A stretch of DNA of 64,000 nt, from positions 185,362,209 through 185,426,208 of the forward strand of contig CP136064.1 in NCBI GenBank assembly GCA_032622095.1, in the 5' to 3' direction. Below are positions 39,001 through 47,767 of the stretch, one piece after another (within the stretch, counting starts at the first letter, position 1; each line of letters starts with the position of its first letter). The notes beneath the pieces were generated by a model. The model ran no database searches. It saw only the letters and a list, made by a program, of their open reading frames with translations, and was not told the origin of the DNA. A program made the position numbers and the translations under genes. Origin of the DNA: Siphonodentalium dalli. Taxonomy: Eukaryota > Mollusca > Scaphopoda > Gadilida > Siphonodentaliidae.

Positions 39001-41887
39001 CACTGCTGACTGTAAATATAGCTGGACACATTTGAAGTTGTATTTGATATTTCTCTTTGTTATTTCTGATAATTTGAAAATTTTATTTTTGGTTTGTTTT
39101 TAAAGTATATACTTGGTGTTGTACAAGAAAATGTTACATTAAAATACAACAACACATAATCATGATAAGTCTATTTTCAAACAAACAGCGTGCTTGATAA
39201 TTTGGGACTAAACATAAAAAACCTGCATGCTGGGAAATTTTAGATGTAAAAAGTCGAAATAAAAACCTGCCTGCTCGGTAATTTTGTGGGTAAAAAATAG
39301 ATAAACCTGTAAAAACTGCTTGTACTTTAAAAAAAAAATATGTGAGTTAATGAAATTTGTTTGTGCTTATATACTTATTTCATTTCTCAAAACTGACATA
39401 TTCCTATTCTTCCACTACACCCATTTGAATGTAAAATTCAACTGTTATCATCAAAAACATCGGTTGTATCATTTCACAAAACATAACATCACAATTGTTC
39501 AAAAATCGAAATATATAGTCCTTCACTCATATCAAATTATAATTGATAAGCAAATGGGAGTGATTCTACCAACCAGAATTACTTCTTATCTATATATATA
39601 AAAGAGTAGGATCTGTCTGTCTGTCCATCTGTATGTCTGGATTTTTCTTCCAGACTGCTGGTCCGATTTCAACCAAATTTGGTGTGGTAACTCGGAGTAC
39701 CCTGGCGAAGGTTATAATGGTGTTTTAAAAAATTTATTTAAATAAATAATAAAAAAAAACAAATATGCTCACAATGGGCCTATTTCAGCACCAGATGTAT
39801 GTTCTTTTATATAGATGTGTTTTCACTGTGGCCTGCGCCATCCAACAGAATAAGGGTATAAGTCCACCATGGGCTTATATCAGAACCAAATAAGTCCAAT
39901 ATGAACCAATGTCAATATTTAGGTCCAAAATGAACCTATTTGCCCGAGGATATATTGAAGTAGCATAATAATATGATCAATATATATAAAAGAGTAGGTC
40001 CTGTCTGTCATGTGTGTGAAGCTGCAGGCCCCTCCGACGCTGAATAAAGGCTCCCATTTCAGCTAGTAATTTCTATAAAATAATGATGTGTTAGTGACCA
40101 GCCTAGGGTGCCGCTTCTCCCTATTTTTGTCCTACAGAAAAGTGACTTCTCCCTCATATTCTAGCATGTAAATGTTCGATAGCATCACTAAATTCACTCT
40201 CTGGGGACCTCATTCTGCAAATGACAGGCACATTAAATTCAGGCTTGCACAAGGACATCATTTATCATATTCACTTTACAGGCCTGCTTCCTCAGAGGGT
40301 TGAATCCTGTTGGTCTGTCCAGAGAAGAACAGCTTGATTTCTTGAGAAAATGGATGGAGATCAGCCAAAATATATCAGGTATGTTCTAATAATAATATTA
40401 TCTGTCTCCTTCAGAAGTGTCAATAATAGTCCCTGTGCACATGTAATCAAGCCTTGAAATAGTGTGTCTGTCATTTGCAGAATGAGGTCCCCAGAGGGTG
40501 AATTTAGTGATGCTACCCCGCATATCGGGCTAGCATCACCAAATTCACCCTCTGGGAACCTCATTCTGCTCAGGTGTAAGCAGAATGAGGTCATGAATTT
40601 GGTTATGCTAGCCCGCTATGCGGGGGTAGCATCACTAAATTCACCCTCTGGGGACCTCATTCTGCAAATGACAGACACGCTATTTCAAGGCTTGCATGTA
40701 ATTCATCAGTCTCTTTAAAAAACAAAGAAAATTTTACAATATTTACATCTGGAAATCTCAGTCATAATCAGTTACTCAATTGATGGGATTCCCTCCATTT
40801 CATTGGAGAGTGGCGAAGCATGCACGTGATTTCATTGGCTTAACGGATCACTTCACAGATCAGAGGTCAATGACGTGTTGACAAGTTTCTCGTGCATTGT
40901 CAAACTCAACTATTGTTGGAAAACTGAAAACTGGTTATATCCATAACTCATTTTTACTCATCGCATTATAGGAGAACTCATCTTCGAGTTTTTATCAGTC
41001 AACGATATTCGTGAGTGATTATTCTTTCGCATCTTGTTTTATTTATCTAAATACTATGATTCTCACAAACATTTACATTGCCAGGAATGCACTCCATATT
41101 TGGAAATGGTTTATTACATCATGTTGGGAATGCCGCATCGTTGTAGAAATGAAATTTAGTGGACACTTCTAGAGACGTACATGGGTTAGGATTATCATCA
41201 TCTTTTTAAACAGACTGGTAATTCATATATAAGAATGATATTATGTGATGCCACTTTTGATATGAAATTTAGGAAAATTACTACATTATTTTGTATTCCT
41301 ATACCATCGCTCCAGCAGATAGTTCCACATCACTTTAACCCTTTCATGGTGGGAGCTGCATTGGTGCAGCATTAAAGTTGCAGAGCATTCGCTTATATAT
41401 GCGAGTCTCCCATAGGGAGCCTTGAATATATAAGAGAATGCACTGGCTTACAAGGGCAAGCTAAATGTTGTTAGGCCAATGTATTCTCTTATATATGCGA
41501 GGCTCCCTATGGCAGACCCGCATATATATGAGAATAAATTGGCAAGGTTTTTGCAAAATTACAGGAAGCTCCAGTCATGGAAGAGTTAATGATACATTCT
41601 GTCAATCAGCAAAGTGTCCTGGTATTCACTTATCAGTTTAAGCCACTGTTATATGTCTTTAATCAGAAACATACAATAAATTTGATATATATGATATGAA
41701 AGCATTCAAAACATTTAAAAATATCCTAAAAAAATTGCATTCATTTGTTTCAGAGAATAGCATCTCCTTATTGCTGCATACACCAGTGTTCCTCACTTAC
41801 AACTACAAATCCAACAAAGAATTCATGGGCAAATTCCAGTTCCGATGGAAGAAGCGCCACAAAAGCCGAGAGTCTTCTAAAGGATAG
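29898..41887 (+). CDS. LETMD1: LETM1 domain-containing protein 1-like gene (eight exons, 5' end missing)
   Basis: Joined exons 29898-30052, 31694-31806, 32910-32992, 34929-35115, 37256-37357, 38283-38417, 40282-40378 and 41754-41887 keep one open frame of 334 residues ending in TAG. All introns are GT-AG. Family landmarks in order: RRFPTVFKLYKTF (about residues 36-48), a hydrophobic membrane segment (about 97-119), then MYMFPRQLLCKHFW (117-130), ACFLRGLNPVGL (259-270) and a C-terminal SISLLLHTPVFLTYNY block. These match the order and spacing of vertebrate LETMD1 as I know it (about 360 residues). Members sit in the mitochondrial inner membrane with a LETM1-type ribosome-binding fold on the C-terminal side. 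The tail is roughly 25 residues longer than in human. The presequence exon is not located. LETM1 itself is less likely: the protein is too short and no EF-hand is seen. Confidence 0.9.
30053..31693 (+). other. LETMD1-like intron A-B with foldback and repeat debris
   Basis: GT-AG intron of 1,641 bp. It contains a foldback (30432-30610) and, at about 30634-30780, a piece starting GCGGTTTGCGCTCC that recurs in the next intron at 32130-32350. A fragment around 30,790-30,850 with ATGCTGAATAAAGGCTCCC recurs near 40,035. The remainder shows nothing recognised. Confidence 0.6.
30432..30610. repeat. Foldback element in LETMD1 intron
   Basis: The arms, about 80 bp each, pair through GAGGCGAGAGACG on the left and CGTCTCTCGCCTC on the right, and extend outwards through AATTATGTT/GAATAATTCA and CAATCAATT. 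The loop includes GTGCGCTAATGTGCAC. Class unknown. Confidence 0.75.
31694..31806 (+). CDS. LETMD1: LETMD1-like exon B
   Basis: The acceptor AG is at 31692-31693 and the donor GTTAGA at 31807. Its first two bases complete a glycine codon, then 37 codons follow (residues 53-89), ending FSSKELLLYKQ in phase 0. It corresponds to the hydrophilic stretch between the RRFP segment and the membrane helix. The donor lies only 16 bp before a TTAA-flanked foldback (31823-32085). Confidence 0.87.
31823..32085. mobile_element. TTAA-flanked foldback MITE in LETMD1 intron
   Basis: It is bounded by TTAA at 31823 and 32082. Ends TTAACCCTTCCTTGACTG and CATGAAATGGTTAA are inverted. Inside are two short hairpins built on CTCTTATATA...GAGGC and its complement (around 31870-31930 and 31975-32035). 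TTAA target sites with CCC/GGG ends are typical of piggyBac-type transposons; the assignment is by ends only. Confidence 0.7.
32585..32745. repeat. ATC/ATT-rich trinucleotide microsatellite
   Basis: Imperfect CATCATCATTATC repeats in the B-C intron. They keep an antisense frame open for 177 codons, rich in Asp/Met/Ile, which is a repeat artefact and not a gene. Confidence 0.8.
32910..32992 (+). CDS. LETMD1: LETMD1-like exon C (membrane segment)
   Basis: The acceptor follows GATTTTCAG and the donor is GTGAGT at 32993. It encodes 27 codons (residues 90-116) plus two bases of the next. KLTPILLFSLLPMALWLIF is a clear single membrane span, in the place of the inner-membrane helix of LETM1/LETMD1. 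The exon overlaps an antisense open frame (32431-32964) that owes its length to a trinucleotide-rich intron stretch. Confidence 0.88.
33905..34080. repeat. CCATGG-rich short palindromic repeats
   Basis: At least six near-copies of TACTACCATGGTA occur in both orientations, spaced 15-40 bp, in the C-D intron. Function and class unknown. Confidence 0.6.
34652..34879. mobile_element. TTAA-type MITE (CTTTACTAAAT family), intron C-D
   Basis: Left end AACCCTTTCTTTATTAAAT (TTAA changed to GTAA), right end AATGGTTAA with TTAA at 34876. The inner inverted pair GATAATAAGTTCAACAAA / TTAAACTTATTATC is shared with copies at 36.2, 54.0, 55.8, 59.8 and 61.7 kb. It ends about 50 bp before exon D. Confidence 0.65.
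34929..35115 (+). CDS. LETMD1: LETMD1-like exon D
   Basis: The acceptor follows TTCATTTCAG, and the donor is GTATAT at 35116. The first base completes ATG, then 62 codons follow (residues 118-179), ending DLIRK in phase 0. It carries the most diagnostic motif, YMFPRQLLCKHFW, directly after the membrane helix; human LETMD1 has YLFPRQLL.RHFW at this place. The rest is helical, rich in charged residues and Tyr/Leu. Confidence 0.92.
35318..36122 (+). mobile_element. Retroposon-like element with internal 122-bp tandem repeats
   Basis: It begins ACTAGCCGATGAGCCCGAC with a CCCG/CGGG hairpin and ends with an ACAGACAGACAAACAGAGG tail followed by ATATATA. The body has five units starting near 35361, 35532, 35654, 35776 and 35898; the last four are spaced exactly 122 bp. 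Each contains TTCCGAGATCTGGTCTGCGC. The head is partly duplicated at 35500. Similar head and tail occur at 4.06 and 10.19 kb. No reverse transcriptase is present; superfamily unknown. Confidence 0.65.
36168..36275. repeat. Fragment of the CTTTACTAAAT MITE family
   Basis: TTGTTGAACTTATTATCTGG followed by TAGAGAAAGGGTTGAG matches the right half of the family seen at 34.65 and 55.79 kb. The left end is missing. Confidence 0.5.
36422..36645. repeat. Long perfect-like foldback in LETMD1 intron D-E
   Basis: Two arms of about 105 bp pair almost completely, from TACAGTAATGCCCTA at the left tip to TAGGGCATTACTGTA at the right. The centre is AGCTCTCAGTGAGAGCT. The arms differ at only a few positions, so the element looks young. 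No coding content. Confidence 0.85.
37256..37357 (+). CDS. LETMD1: LETMD1-like exon E
   Basis: The acceptor follows CTATACAG, and the donor is GTAAGT at 37358. It has 34 complete codons, phase 0 at both ends (residues 180-213), LDHSIHPSPEAILNL to KLPIAHL. The HPxxxxIL..K..F pattern corresponds to the HPAIHDILALRECF region of human LETMD1. Confidence 0.85.
38283..38417 (+). CDS. LETMD1: LETMD1-like exon F
   Basis: The acceptor AG is at 38281-38282 after CATCCAC, and the donor is GTGTGC at 38418. It has 45 complete codons (residues 214-258), from RHLGIMLNLSL to MDKEDLEQ. It matches the helical pair before the ACYLRGLN motif of human LETMD1. A 400-bp TTAA-flanked element (38449-38848) starts 31 bp after the donor. 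Confidence 0.87.
38449..38848. mobile_element. TTAA-flanked piggyBac-like MITE, intron F-G
   Basis: It lies between TTAA sites at 38449 and 38845, with inverted ends TTAACCCTTTACCCAACA and TGTTGGGTAAAGGGTTAA. Two internal hairpins are each built on TGCATTCTCTTATATATGCG. It is nearly identical to 59402-59791. TTAA target sites with CCC...GGG termini are characteristic of piggyBac; no transposase is encoded. Confidence 0.82.
39590..40075. repeat. Degenerate dispersed repeat, intron F-G
   Basis: Starts at TATATATATAAAAGAGTAGG followed by CTGTCTGTCTGTCC and CAACCAAATTTGGTGTGG. A second TATATAAAAGAGTAGG lies near 39985. The CAACGAAATTTGGTGTGG part recurs at 16.37 kb. Class unknown; probably a retroposon remnant. 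Confidence 0.5.
40091..40166. repeat. Fragment of the GACCAGCCTAG foldback family
   Basis: AGTGACCAGCCTAGGGTG and CTTCTCCCTATTTTTG match one end and the inner hairpin of the element at 56126-56464. Confidence 0.5.
40178..40247. repeat. Right-half fragment of CAAGCCTGAG foldback family
   Basis: Runs from TAGCATCACTAAATTCAC to AATTCAGGCTTG, equal to the right arm of the complete elements at 57632-58086 and 54405-54539. It ends 34 bp before LETMD1-like exon G. Confidence 0.7.
40282..40378 (+). CDS. LETMD1: LETMD1-like exon G
   Basis: The acceptor follows TTCACTTTACAG, and the donor is GTATGT at 40379. It has 32 codons plus one base (residues 259-290), starting ACFLRGLNPVGLS and ending WMEISQNIS. 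CxLRGLN and the downstream Leu/Trp helix are shared with LETMD1 and the LETM1 ribosome-binding domain. A foldback fragment (40178-40247) ends 34 bp before the exon, and a complete foldback (40448-40694) follows 69 bp after it. Confidence 0.9.
40448..40694. mobile_element. hAT-like foldback MITE with perfect 8-bp duplication CATGTAAT
   Basis: Ends CAAGCCTTGAAATAGTG and CTATTTCAAGGCTTG are inverted; CATGTAAT directly flanks both sides (40440-40447 and 40695-40702). The inside holds two stacked palindromes built on GAATGAGGTCCCCAGAGGG. An 8-bp target duplication is the hAT hallmark. It lies 69 bp after exon G. Confidence 0.82.
41335..41589. mobile_element. TTAA-flanked foldback MITE, intron G-H
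   Basis: TTAA at 41335 and 41586; ends TTAACCCTTTCATGGTGG and CATGGAAGAGTTAA. The two internal hairpins on CTTATATATGCGAG are shared with elements at 31.8, 53.0 and 63.7 kb. Confidence 0.72.
41754..41887 (+). CDS. LETMD1: LETMD1-like exon H (C-terminus and stop)
   Basis: The acceptor follows CATTTGTTTCAG. Two bases complete a Glu codon, then 43 codons and TAG at 41885-41887. SLLLHTPVFLTYNY corresponds to SLLLHNVVLLSTNYL at the end of human LETMD1; about 25 further residues, basic and Ser-rich (FRWKKRHKSRESS), extend past the human end. No clear AATAAA signal was found close downstream. Confidence 0.88.
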
Positions 41888-41940
41888 GAGCCAGCATTTA
41901 GCAGAATGTAGACTGGTGTAAAGGAAGATTATCAGAATCT

Positions 41941-42105
41941 CAAGATATAGAATATCTCCAACGAGTTATGTTGGGATATAAGATTTTATTAAATGAGTTT
42001 GATAAATTTGATTCACAATGATTCATAGACGAGTTGTGAATCAAATTTAGGAAATGAATTTGATAAAATCTTTTATCCCAATATAACGAGTTGAAGATCT
42101 TGTAT
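41941..42105. repeat. Foldback just past the LETMD1-like stop codon
   Basis: Arms of about 75 bp: left has CGAGTTATGTTGGGATATAA and TTTGATTCACAA; right has TTGTGAATCAAATTT and TTATCCCAATATAACGAG. It starts 53 bp after the TAG, so it probably lies in the 3' untranslated region and could fold in the transcript. An antisense open frame (41940-42470) overlaps it but looks like chance. Confidence 0.8.
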
Positions 42106-42675
42106 ATCACATGAAAAAAAAATAGAGCTTTATGCCTTTTTAACAAATCAAAATCCGTAAAAGAAGTTTCAAAATGCATACATTGACACGGTTGGCTGAG
42201 ACGCTTCACAACCGTGTATGACAGTATTGTGCGTTCTGTCTGGTGATGGAAAATATAGTCCCCCAATTTGCCTCTTTGTTTTGTGTCTATTTTCGTTAGT
42301 GCAACTAAGTTGGACAAGAAGTTAACTTTAACAAACAAAGCAATCATTTTGAATTTTCTGGTGTTTGTGTCATGTGCGGCTTTTTGAAATAGTATTAATC
42401 CGCTGAAATCAATGTAAATTTTGTTGGCTCGATGCCATGTGATCCCGGGAAGCATGCACCTATTCACCACTAGTGAGAGATTAGGAAATATGTAGTGGCT
42501 TTTTTAATGATATAATAGGGGTTTCATGTGATATAGTCTTATCTTCCTGGGAAATTGTCCTGTCCCACTTATAAATGGCAACAAATGGCTGTTTTCCTCT
42601 CATGTATGTATTCAAATGTGACAAGATGGCAATGATACATGTCTTTATGATACAGTTATGATACGTATTTCAATA
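42106..42675. other. Probable 3' flank of the LETMD1-like gene, no other gene seen
   Basis: AT-rich with short A runs (about 42114-42122). No clear polyadenylation signal was fixed. The long antisense frame overlapping this stretch has no recognisable domain. Confidence 0.4.
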
Positions 42676-43110
42676 ATTTTGGCATTTGCAGAATTAGGTC
42701 CCCAGAGGGTGAATTTAGTGACACTACACCACACAGTGGGCTAGCATCACCAAATTCATCCTCTTGGGACCTCGTTCTGCATGGCCTCATCTGGAGACTT
42801 AGACAGATTTAAGTTCTCAGATGGTGATGTGCACCCATTGGGCACCTCGATTATGCGTTGTGTTTTCTGCCAATTTGGGGATATAGAGAAACTAAACTAA
42901 AAAAGATAAAGAAACTTTCCAAAGAAAACATAAAAATTTATTAATTGGATATTAAAGTTACTTTCCAGAAAAGATGAGTCGTGAGCAGAATAAGGTCCCC
43001 AGAGGGTGAATTTAGTGATGCTAACCCGCTGTGTAGGGTAGCATCACTAAATTAACCCTATGTGGACCTCATTCTGCAATTGTCCAGCACCATATATTGA
43101 GGCCTGCTCT
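42676..43110. mobile_element. Long-form CAAGCCTGAG-family foldback (decayed ends)
   Basis: Two palindromic modules (about 42690-42780 and 42990-43080), each built on GGTCCCCAGAGGGTGAATTT, flank a central segment of about 200 bp that matches 57755-57965 in reverse orientation (GCCAATTTGGGGATATAGAG). The outer ends are decayed. Confidence 0.7.
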
Positions 43111-43439
43111 GTTATCTAAGTAAGCTTTGATAATCCGGGTTACTTGATACTACTATTTAGTTTTTCTTCTGTACAGTCACATATCAATCAATTCTACAGC
43201 TTAAATGTTCAGTGCTAATCTTGAGTATTTTCAACTTGAAAAACCTATTGTGGATATGTCTTCTGTAATGACTTCCAGAGTGTTCAAGTGTATTTCATAA
43301 AGCATGTGTTATTTTGTGTAGTAATTCATCATTTCATACCAACAAAATTACCACATAGTTTTAGTCCAAAGTTTCCTTCATCTAAAAACCGGCATGTTGT
43401 ATCGGTTGAAAACCATCGAACAACCAATATCATAAGCTG

Positions 43440-43870
43440 GTTTTAGTCTAAGAAAACTTGGTTTTGTGATTTTTGTGTGGGCTGTATCTTTATACGCCCG
43501 TTTTGGTTATTGGTCTGTACGTCCATCCATTGCTTTTTCGTTTCCGGTATAACTTTAGTATGTCTAAACTGAAAGGAATGAAAGTTGGTATGTGAGTTTA
43601 CTAGCCCAAAATACAGGTCAAGTTCGAATTTAGGTTGTGCCCCCAATTTTCACCCAAGTTAAGGCCCATTTAGAATTTACACTCAATTTTCATTTCCGGA
43701 TGATAAATTTTGTAAGTCTGAACTGAATTGAATGAAATTTGGTATGTGAGTTTACTAGCCCAAAATACAGGAAAATTTCGAATTTGGGTTCTGCCCACCA
43801 ATTTTTACTTAAGTTATGGCCCTCTGTTGGAATTACCACAGACATATTTTGCCACGTCCTAGTGATGCTC
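43440..43870. repeat. Two diverged tandem units of about 165 bp
   Basis: GTATGTGAGTTTACTAGCCC plus AAAATACAGG occurs near 43590 and 43743, each preceded by a TTTCCGG.ATAA.TTT stretch. Donor region for the patchwork insertion at 45.25 kb. Confidence 0.65.
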
Positions 43871-45210
43871 TTGTTTTTTTATATTGTGCAATGAAATCAC
43901 AGTCTAATTAGTGTTGCAGAAATTTGTTCTATCTCAACAAAATTGCTTCATGTCTTTTGATTTCTGCTGATGTCTGTAACTGGTCGTCTTTCCAAAATAT
44001 GACATCATGAAGTGCGCATACCTTGAAGACTGTTGGGTGTCAGCATCAGAAGTTTTAGACAAAAACTCAATTTTGAGTGTTCGGAATGAATATTGACTGA
44101 CTTCAATTGTGTTGATGTAGGACATGCATGTATAGCAATTGACGTGACATTTTAAAATATATCTATAACAGAATTCCAGGCTTTCTACAAAATAATGCAG
44201 ACCATAGATAGACAGAACACAACACACATCTTAATCGAGAATCTTTTATCGAGTGAGTTGCGGATGGCGCAAGGATGTATTTCATGAAAGCGTAGCTCAA
44301 GCGAAATGTAACAATGTGCCATCTGCAACAAGTTCAATAAAAGAATCGAGATTATGATGCAAAGTTGTGTTCTGTATTTATAATACACCTTTGTGTCAGA
44401 TAAGTTTAATCAATGACTGTCACCTCCATTGATACTATAGCTACCTCTATTGAGATTTAAATCAGATGAATAACCAGCAATGATTGGGGCATCATCTGAA
44501 GCGGATTGTTGACATAATGTACTTCATCTTTTTTGGCGGCATTGCCAAGAATAGTTCCGGTATGTATTCCACTAGAGAAATACAATAATATGTATTCAAT
44601 GGCTGGGATTCCATTGAATGCATGTGCCTTTGGAATAAACACATTTGATTAACTATGATGCCTTCCTTAGTATGTTGAACGTGGTGTATTTGCTGTGAGA
44701 TGTTTTTGTTAAGAAATTTTTGTTTATTATTGTTGATATTTGTTCATTTTAGTAATGATGTAACAATTTGCTAATTAAAGATCAAACATTATGACAAGTA
44801 TTTTCTTTTGTTGAAGTAGATGCATTCCTCCTACTCACTGCCACATGGCTTGCAAATTATTCTCCTCATCATCAATAACAAACTATCCTTCCCAAAGTCG
44901 GCTATGGGTTTGACATAGTGACTGGCAAATCCCATGCAAATTAAATGTTTATATATCGATAACCAAGCAGCATAGTTGCTGGATTTAGTGAATTTCCGGC
45001 GAACATCAATCGTCCAATTTTCTTTAAAAAAAGGAAAACAAATTATTGATAAGAAATCTTTTGAGAACACAAGCTGACTCGTTCTTTTCTGCAACGATTG
45101 TTCATTTAAATTACACACACAGCCTGTTTTCTTCAATTCAGCCTCTTGCTGTTAGCTCCTCCTACATATTCTTTTCATGCCTTTCTTCTTTTCTTTTCTG
45201 AAGAGTTAAC
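43871..45210. other. No gene recognised
   Basis: Mostly unique AT-rich DNA. Segments 43900-43922 and 43957-44038 recur inside the 45.25-kb patchwork. Confidence 0.45.
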
Positions 45211-45251
45211 TTAAAGGGACTTCAGTGGGTAAATGTGCAAAAAATATAAAA

Positions 45252-45441
45252 CTTTAGTATGTCTAAACATATTGATTTCTGCTGATGTCTGTAACTGGTC
45301 GTCTTTCCAAAATATGACATCATGAAGTGCGCATACCTTGAAGACTGTTGGGTCATCTTCACCCTTATTTCTGCAACACTAATTAGACTGTTTTGGTTAT
45401 TGGTCTGGACTTCAGTGGGTAAATGTGCAAAAAATATAAAA
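45252..45441. repeat. Patchwork (templated) insertion plus 35-bp duplication
   Basis: In order it contains copies of 43552-43569 (18 bp), 43957-44038 (82 bp, identical), 43900-43922 (23 bp, inverted), 43500-43517 (18 bp), then a repeat of the 35 bp at 45217-45251 (45407-45441). The 15-bp TCATCTTCACCCTTA in the middle also occurs at 46440. Confidence 0.82.
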
Positions 45442-45885
45442 GTCTTTTTACAATCACCTTTAAGAAGAACATGGAGAAATAGATCAACTTTGTTCTTATT
45501 AGTATATTCATTATTGATAGTTCTCCAATAATGAAATAATTTTGTGTGTTGAAATTGTTATGTAAACAGTAATTTGTCAACAAATATGCTAAAATCATGT
45601 GTATGTTCTAATATTTTAGTCTGAATATGACTTTCAGGATATTTTTCAATGTTAACTGTCAAGTTTTGATTAACTTGGGTATTTTATTGGGCAAATTATA
45701 CTTTTATCAGCAATTCCACTGTAATAGTAATGTTTACATAGAAATGGCTTTGACATGCAAAATTTCATTATTGGAGAGTTGATAATTGATAATGAAAATA
45801 AGGAAAAATTCAATCTATTTTTTCATGCACTTGTTTTACAGACTTTTATGTTATTTCACATGAACCACTTCGAAGGCATTCAGTC

Positions 45886-46396
45886 TAGTGATGCGGACCG
45901 GACCGGCTGGACCAGTACAGTGCGACTATAGTTTTTGTGGAACTATTACATAGTTTACAAATTTATGTGACTTCAACATGTACACTGTTGATACTTTATT
46001 AAAGCTGGACATGATCATGCTATAATATCTTTTTAACAGTTTATACAGTACTACTCAAAATAAGTGTAAATTTTACTGTAAAGAGATTGCAATATGCATC
46101 TTTAATGGCCTAATATACAGCAAATGTATATCATCTCTAAAAGTTTATTATCAAAGTATGTACTGGGTTATTGCAGTGCCATCTTGTTAACTGTGACAAG
46201 CAATGATGCAAACATTGTTTGCGCACCTTGTTTTGATAAGGTAAACTTAATTTTCCCTGCAAAGGATTAACACTGCTAGAAGGGTAATTCATGCACATGC
46301 AAGTGGACCGGACTGCTTGGGACCAGTCCAGACAAAGGTACCAGAACGGAATGGCATGGACTGGACGCCTGGTCTGTGGACCAGTCCACATCACTA
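45886..46396. mobile_element. hAT-like MITE with near-perfect 8-bp duplication
   Basis: Ends TAGTGATGCGGACCGG and CCAGTCCACATCACTA are inverted; ATTCAGTC (45878-45885) and ATTGAGTC (46397-46404) flank it, matching at 7 of 8 bases. No coding content. Inserted in the right end of the TTAAAGGG element. Confidence 0.8.
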
Positions 46397-46553
46397 ATTG
46401 AGTCCTTTTAATATAATCAGTGACCCGCTTGTTGTTAGATCATCTTCACCCTTAATATCTATTCTAAAATCATGCTTTCATTATATCTATATCGTACTAA
46501 GTTTAGTAATATGTATCAATGAAAATGAGGGTTCAAATAAATAGTGTTTAAAC

Positions 46554-47767
46554 CAAATCCCATCTATAGTTATAATAGCTGAATATAGCTATTATATTTT
46601 TATTTATTTTTTAACATGACTGTCTCAAAAACGTTTTGTTATTTTGCATTTGGTTTAGGTCTTTATAACATTTTTTGTCAGAAATAAATTGACCGTTGAA
46701 ATATTTAGCTATTTGTGCACGAAAACGGCTAAAATATTTACTTTATAACAGTACTAAGTCAAATTGTAGCTATTTTTGAGGTTGTCATTTTCGCAGTATT
46801 TAGCTAATCCGAATGATTCATAGAAAATCCTGTGGCTGAATGAAACATTCAAGAACCGATAAACTTTAAAATATTTCAACAATTGCTGTGCTGGTGTTTG
46901 CAAAATGACAGAAATAGCCATCGTGATTATGGTCGCTTTGTAACGACCAACACACCCAGTATTAAAATATTTTATAACATTATAAACAAAATGGCTTTTC
47001 CTCGATTCGTTCAGATTAGCAAAACACCATGAAAATGATAACTTTAGGTAAAATAATGGTACTTTTTCTTAACAGCATCAGTTTGCCCTACCAGCATCAT
47101 AGCACTTTAGCAGGACCCACCAACATCATAGAAAATTAGCAGGACCACATGGTACTTGGGCTGTTTTGTAACTTGGGTTATATAAGGATTAACTGTCATG
47201 TGGACTGTTTTTATGGAGATGTAACCGTGAGGTAAGTGGTCATAACTTGTGTAAAACCCAAAGGGTTTTACATACAAGTTATGACCACTTACCTCACGGT
47301 TACATCTCCAAAAAAACAGTCCACATGACAGTTAATCCTTATATTTATATACATTTAGCGAAAAAGCCACTTTTGTAAATGTATTTAAATCGAAAAGTGT
47401 ATCGTGACAAAACCAGCCCAAAATATCCCATAGCACCCTTGGCAAAAGTTAACAGGAACAATTTCTTTATATTGAAACCTGATGATTTAATTTAAGTCAA
47501 TCCTACGCGAGTCCAAATGCGCCCAAAACATTACGCGTTTTTCTTTCCGGTATCGATGTAATTATGGGGTTGCAGTTATGAGCTGTTGCACGTTCACCGA
47601 GAAATAACTGCAACAAGTCACGTGGGCGCCAACCAATCGGAATGCTGGATTTAGTGATAATCACACTTAGTATGTAAATATATGTCTTTGAACAGATCCC
47701 CCATCAACATTAGTTATATTAAACTATAATAGCCTTATATAGCTATTATAGTTATAATTGGGATTTG
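46554..47767. mobile_element. Inverted-repeat element of 1.2 kb, CAAATCCCA ends
   Basis: Left end CAAATCCCATCTATAGTTAT, right end ATTATAGTTATAATTGGGATTTG-type sequence, inverted with small gaps. Contains the foldback 47181-47343. No target duplication could be fixed; no coding content. Confidence 0.6.
47181..47343. repeat. Near-perfect foldback
   Basis: Arms of about 75 bp from TATAAGGATTAACTGTCATG to CATGACAGTTAATCCTTATA, including GGAGATGTAACCGTGAGGTA and its complement. Few mismatches, so probably young. Confidence 0.88.

Larger units (their letters stand above)
45211..46412. mobile_element. TTAA-flanked TTAAAGGG MITE with two later insertions
   Basis: Left end TTAAAGGGACTTCAGTGGG; right end, interrupted by the hAT-like element, reads CACTTCGAAGGCATT...GAGTCCTTTTAA. 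The core ATTATTGGAGAGTTGATAAT is shared with 53557-54030 and 56554-57496. Disrupted by the patchwork 45252-45406 and by the hAT-like insertion 45886-46396. Confidence 0.68.

Noticed and set aside
41940-42470. 176-codon antisense frame beyond the LETMD1-like stop
   Set aside because: AT-rich, no recognisable domain, overlaps a foldback and the probable 3' UTR.
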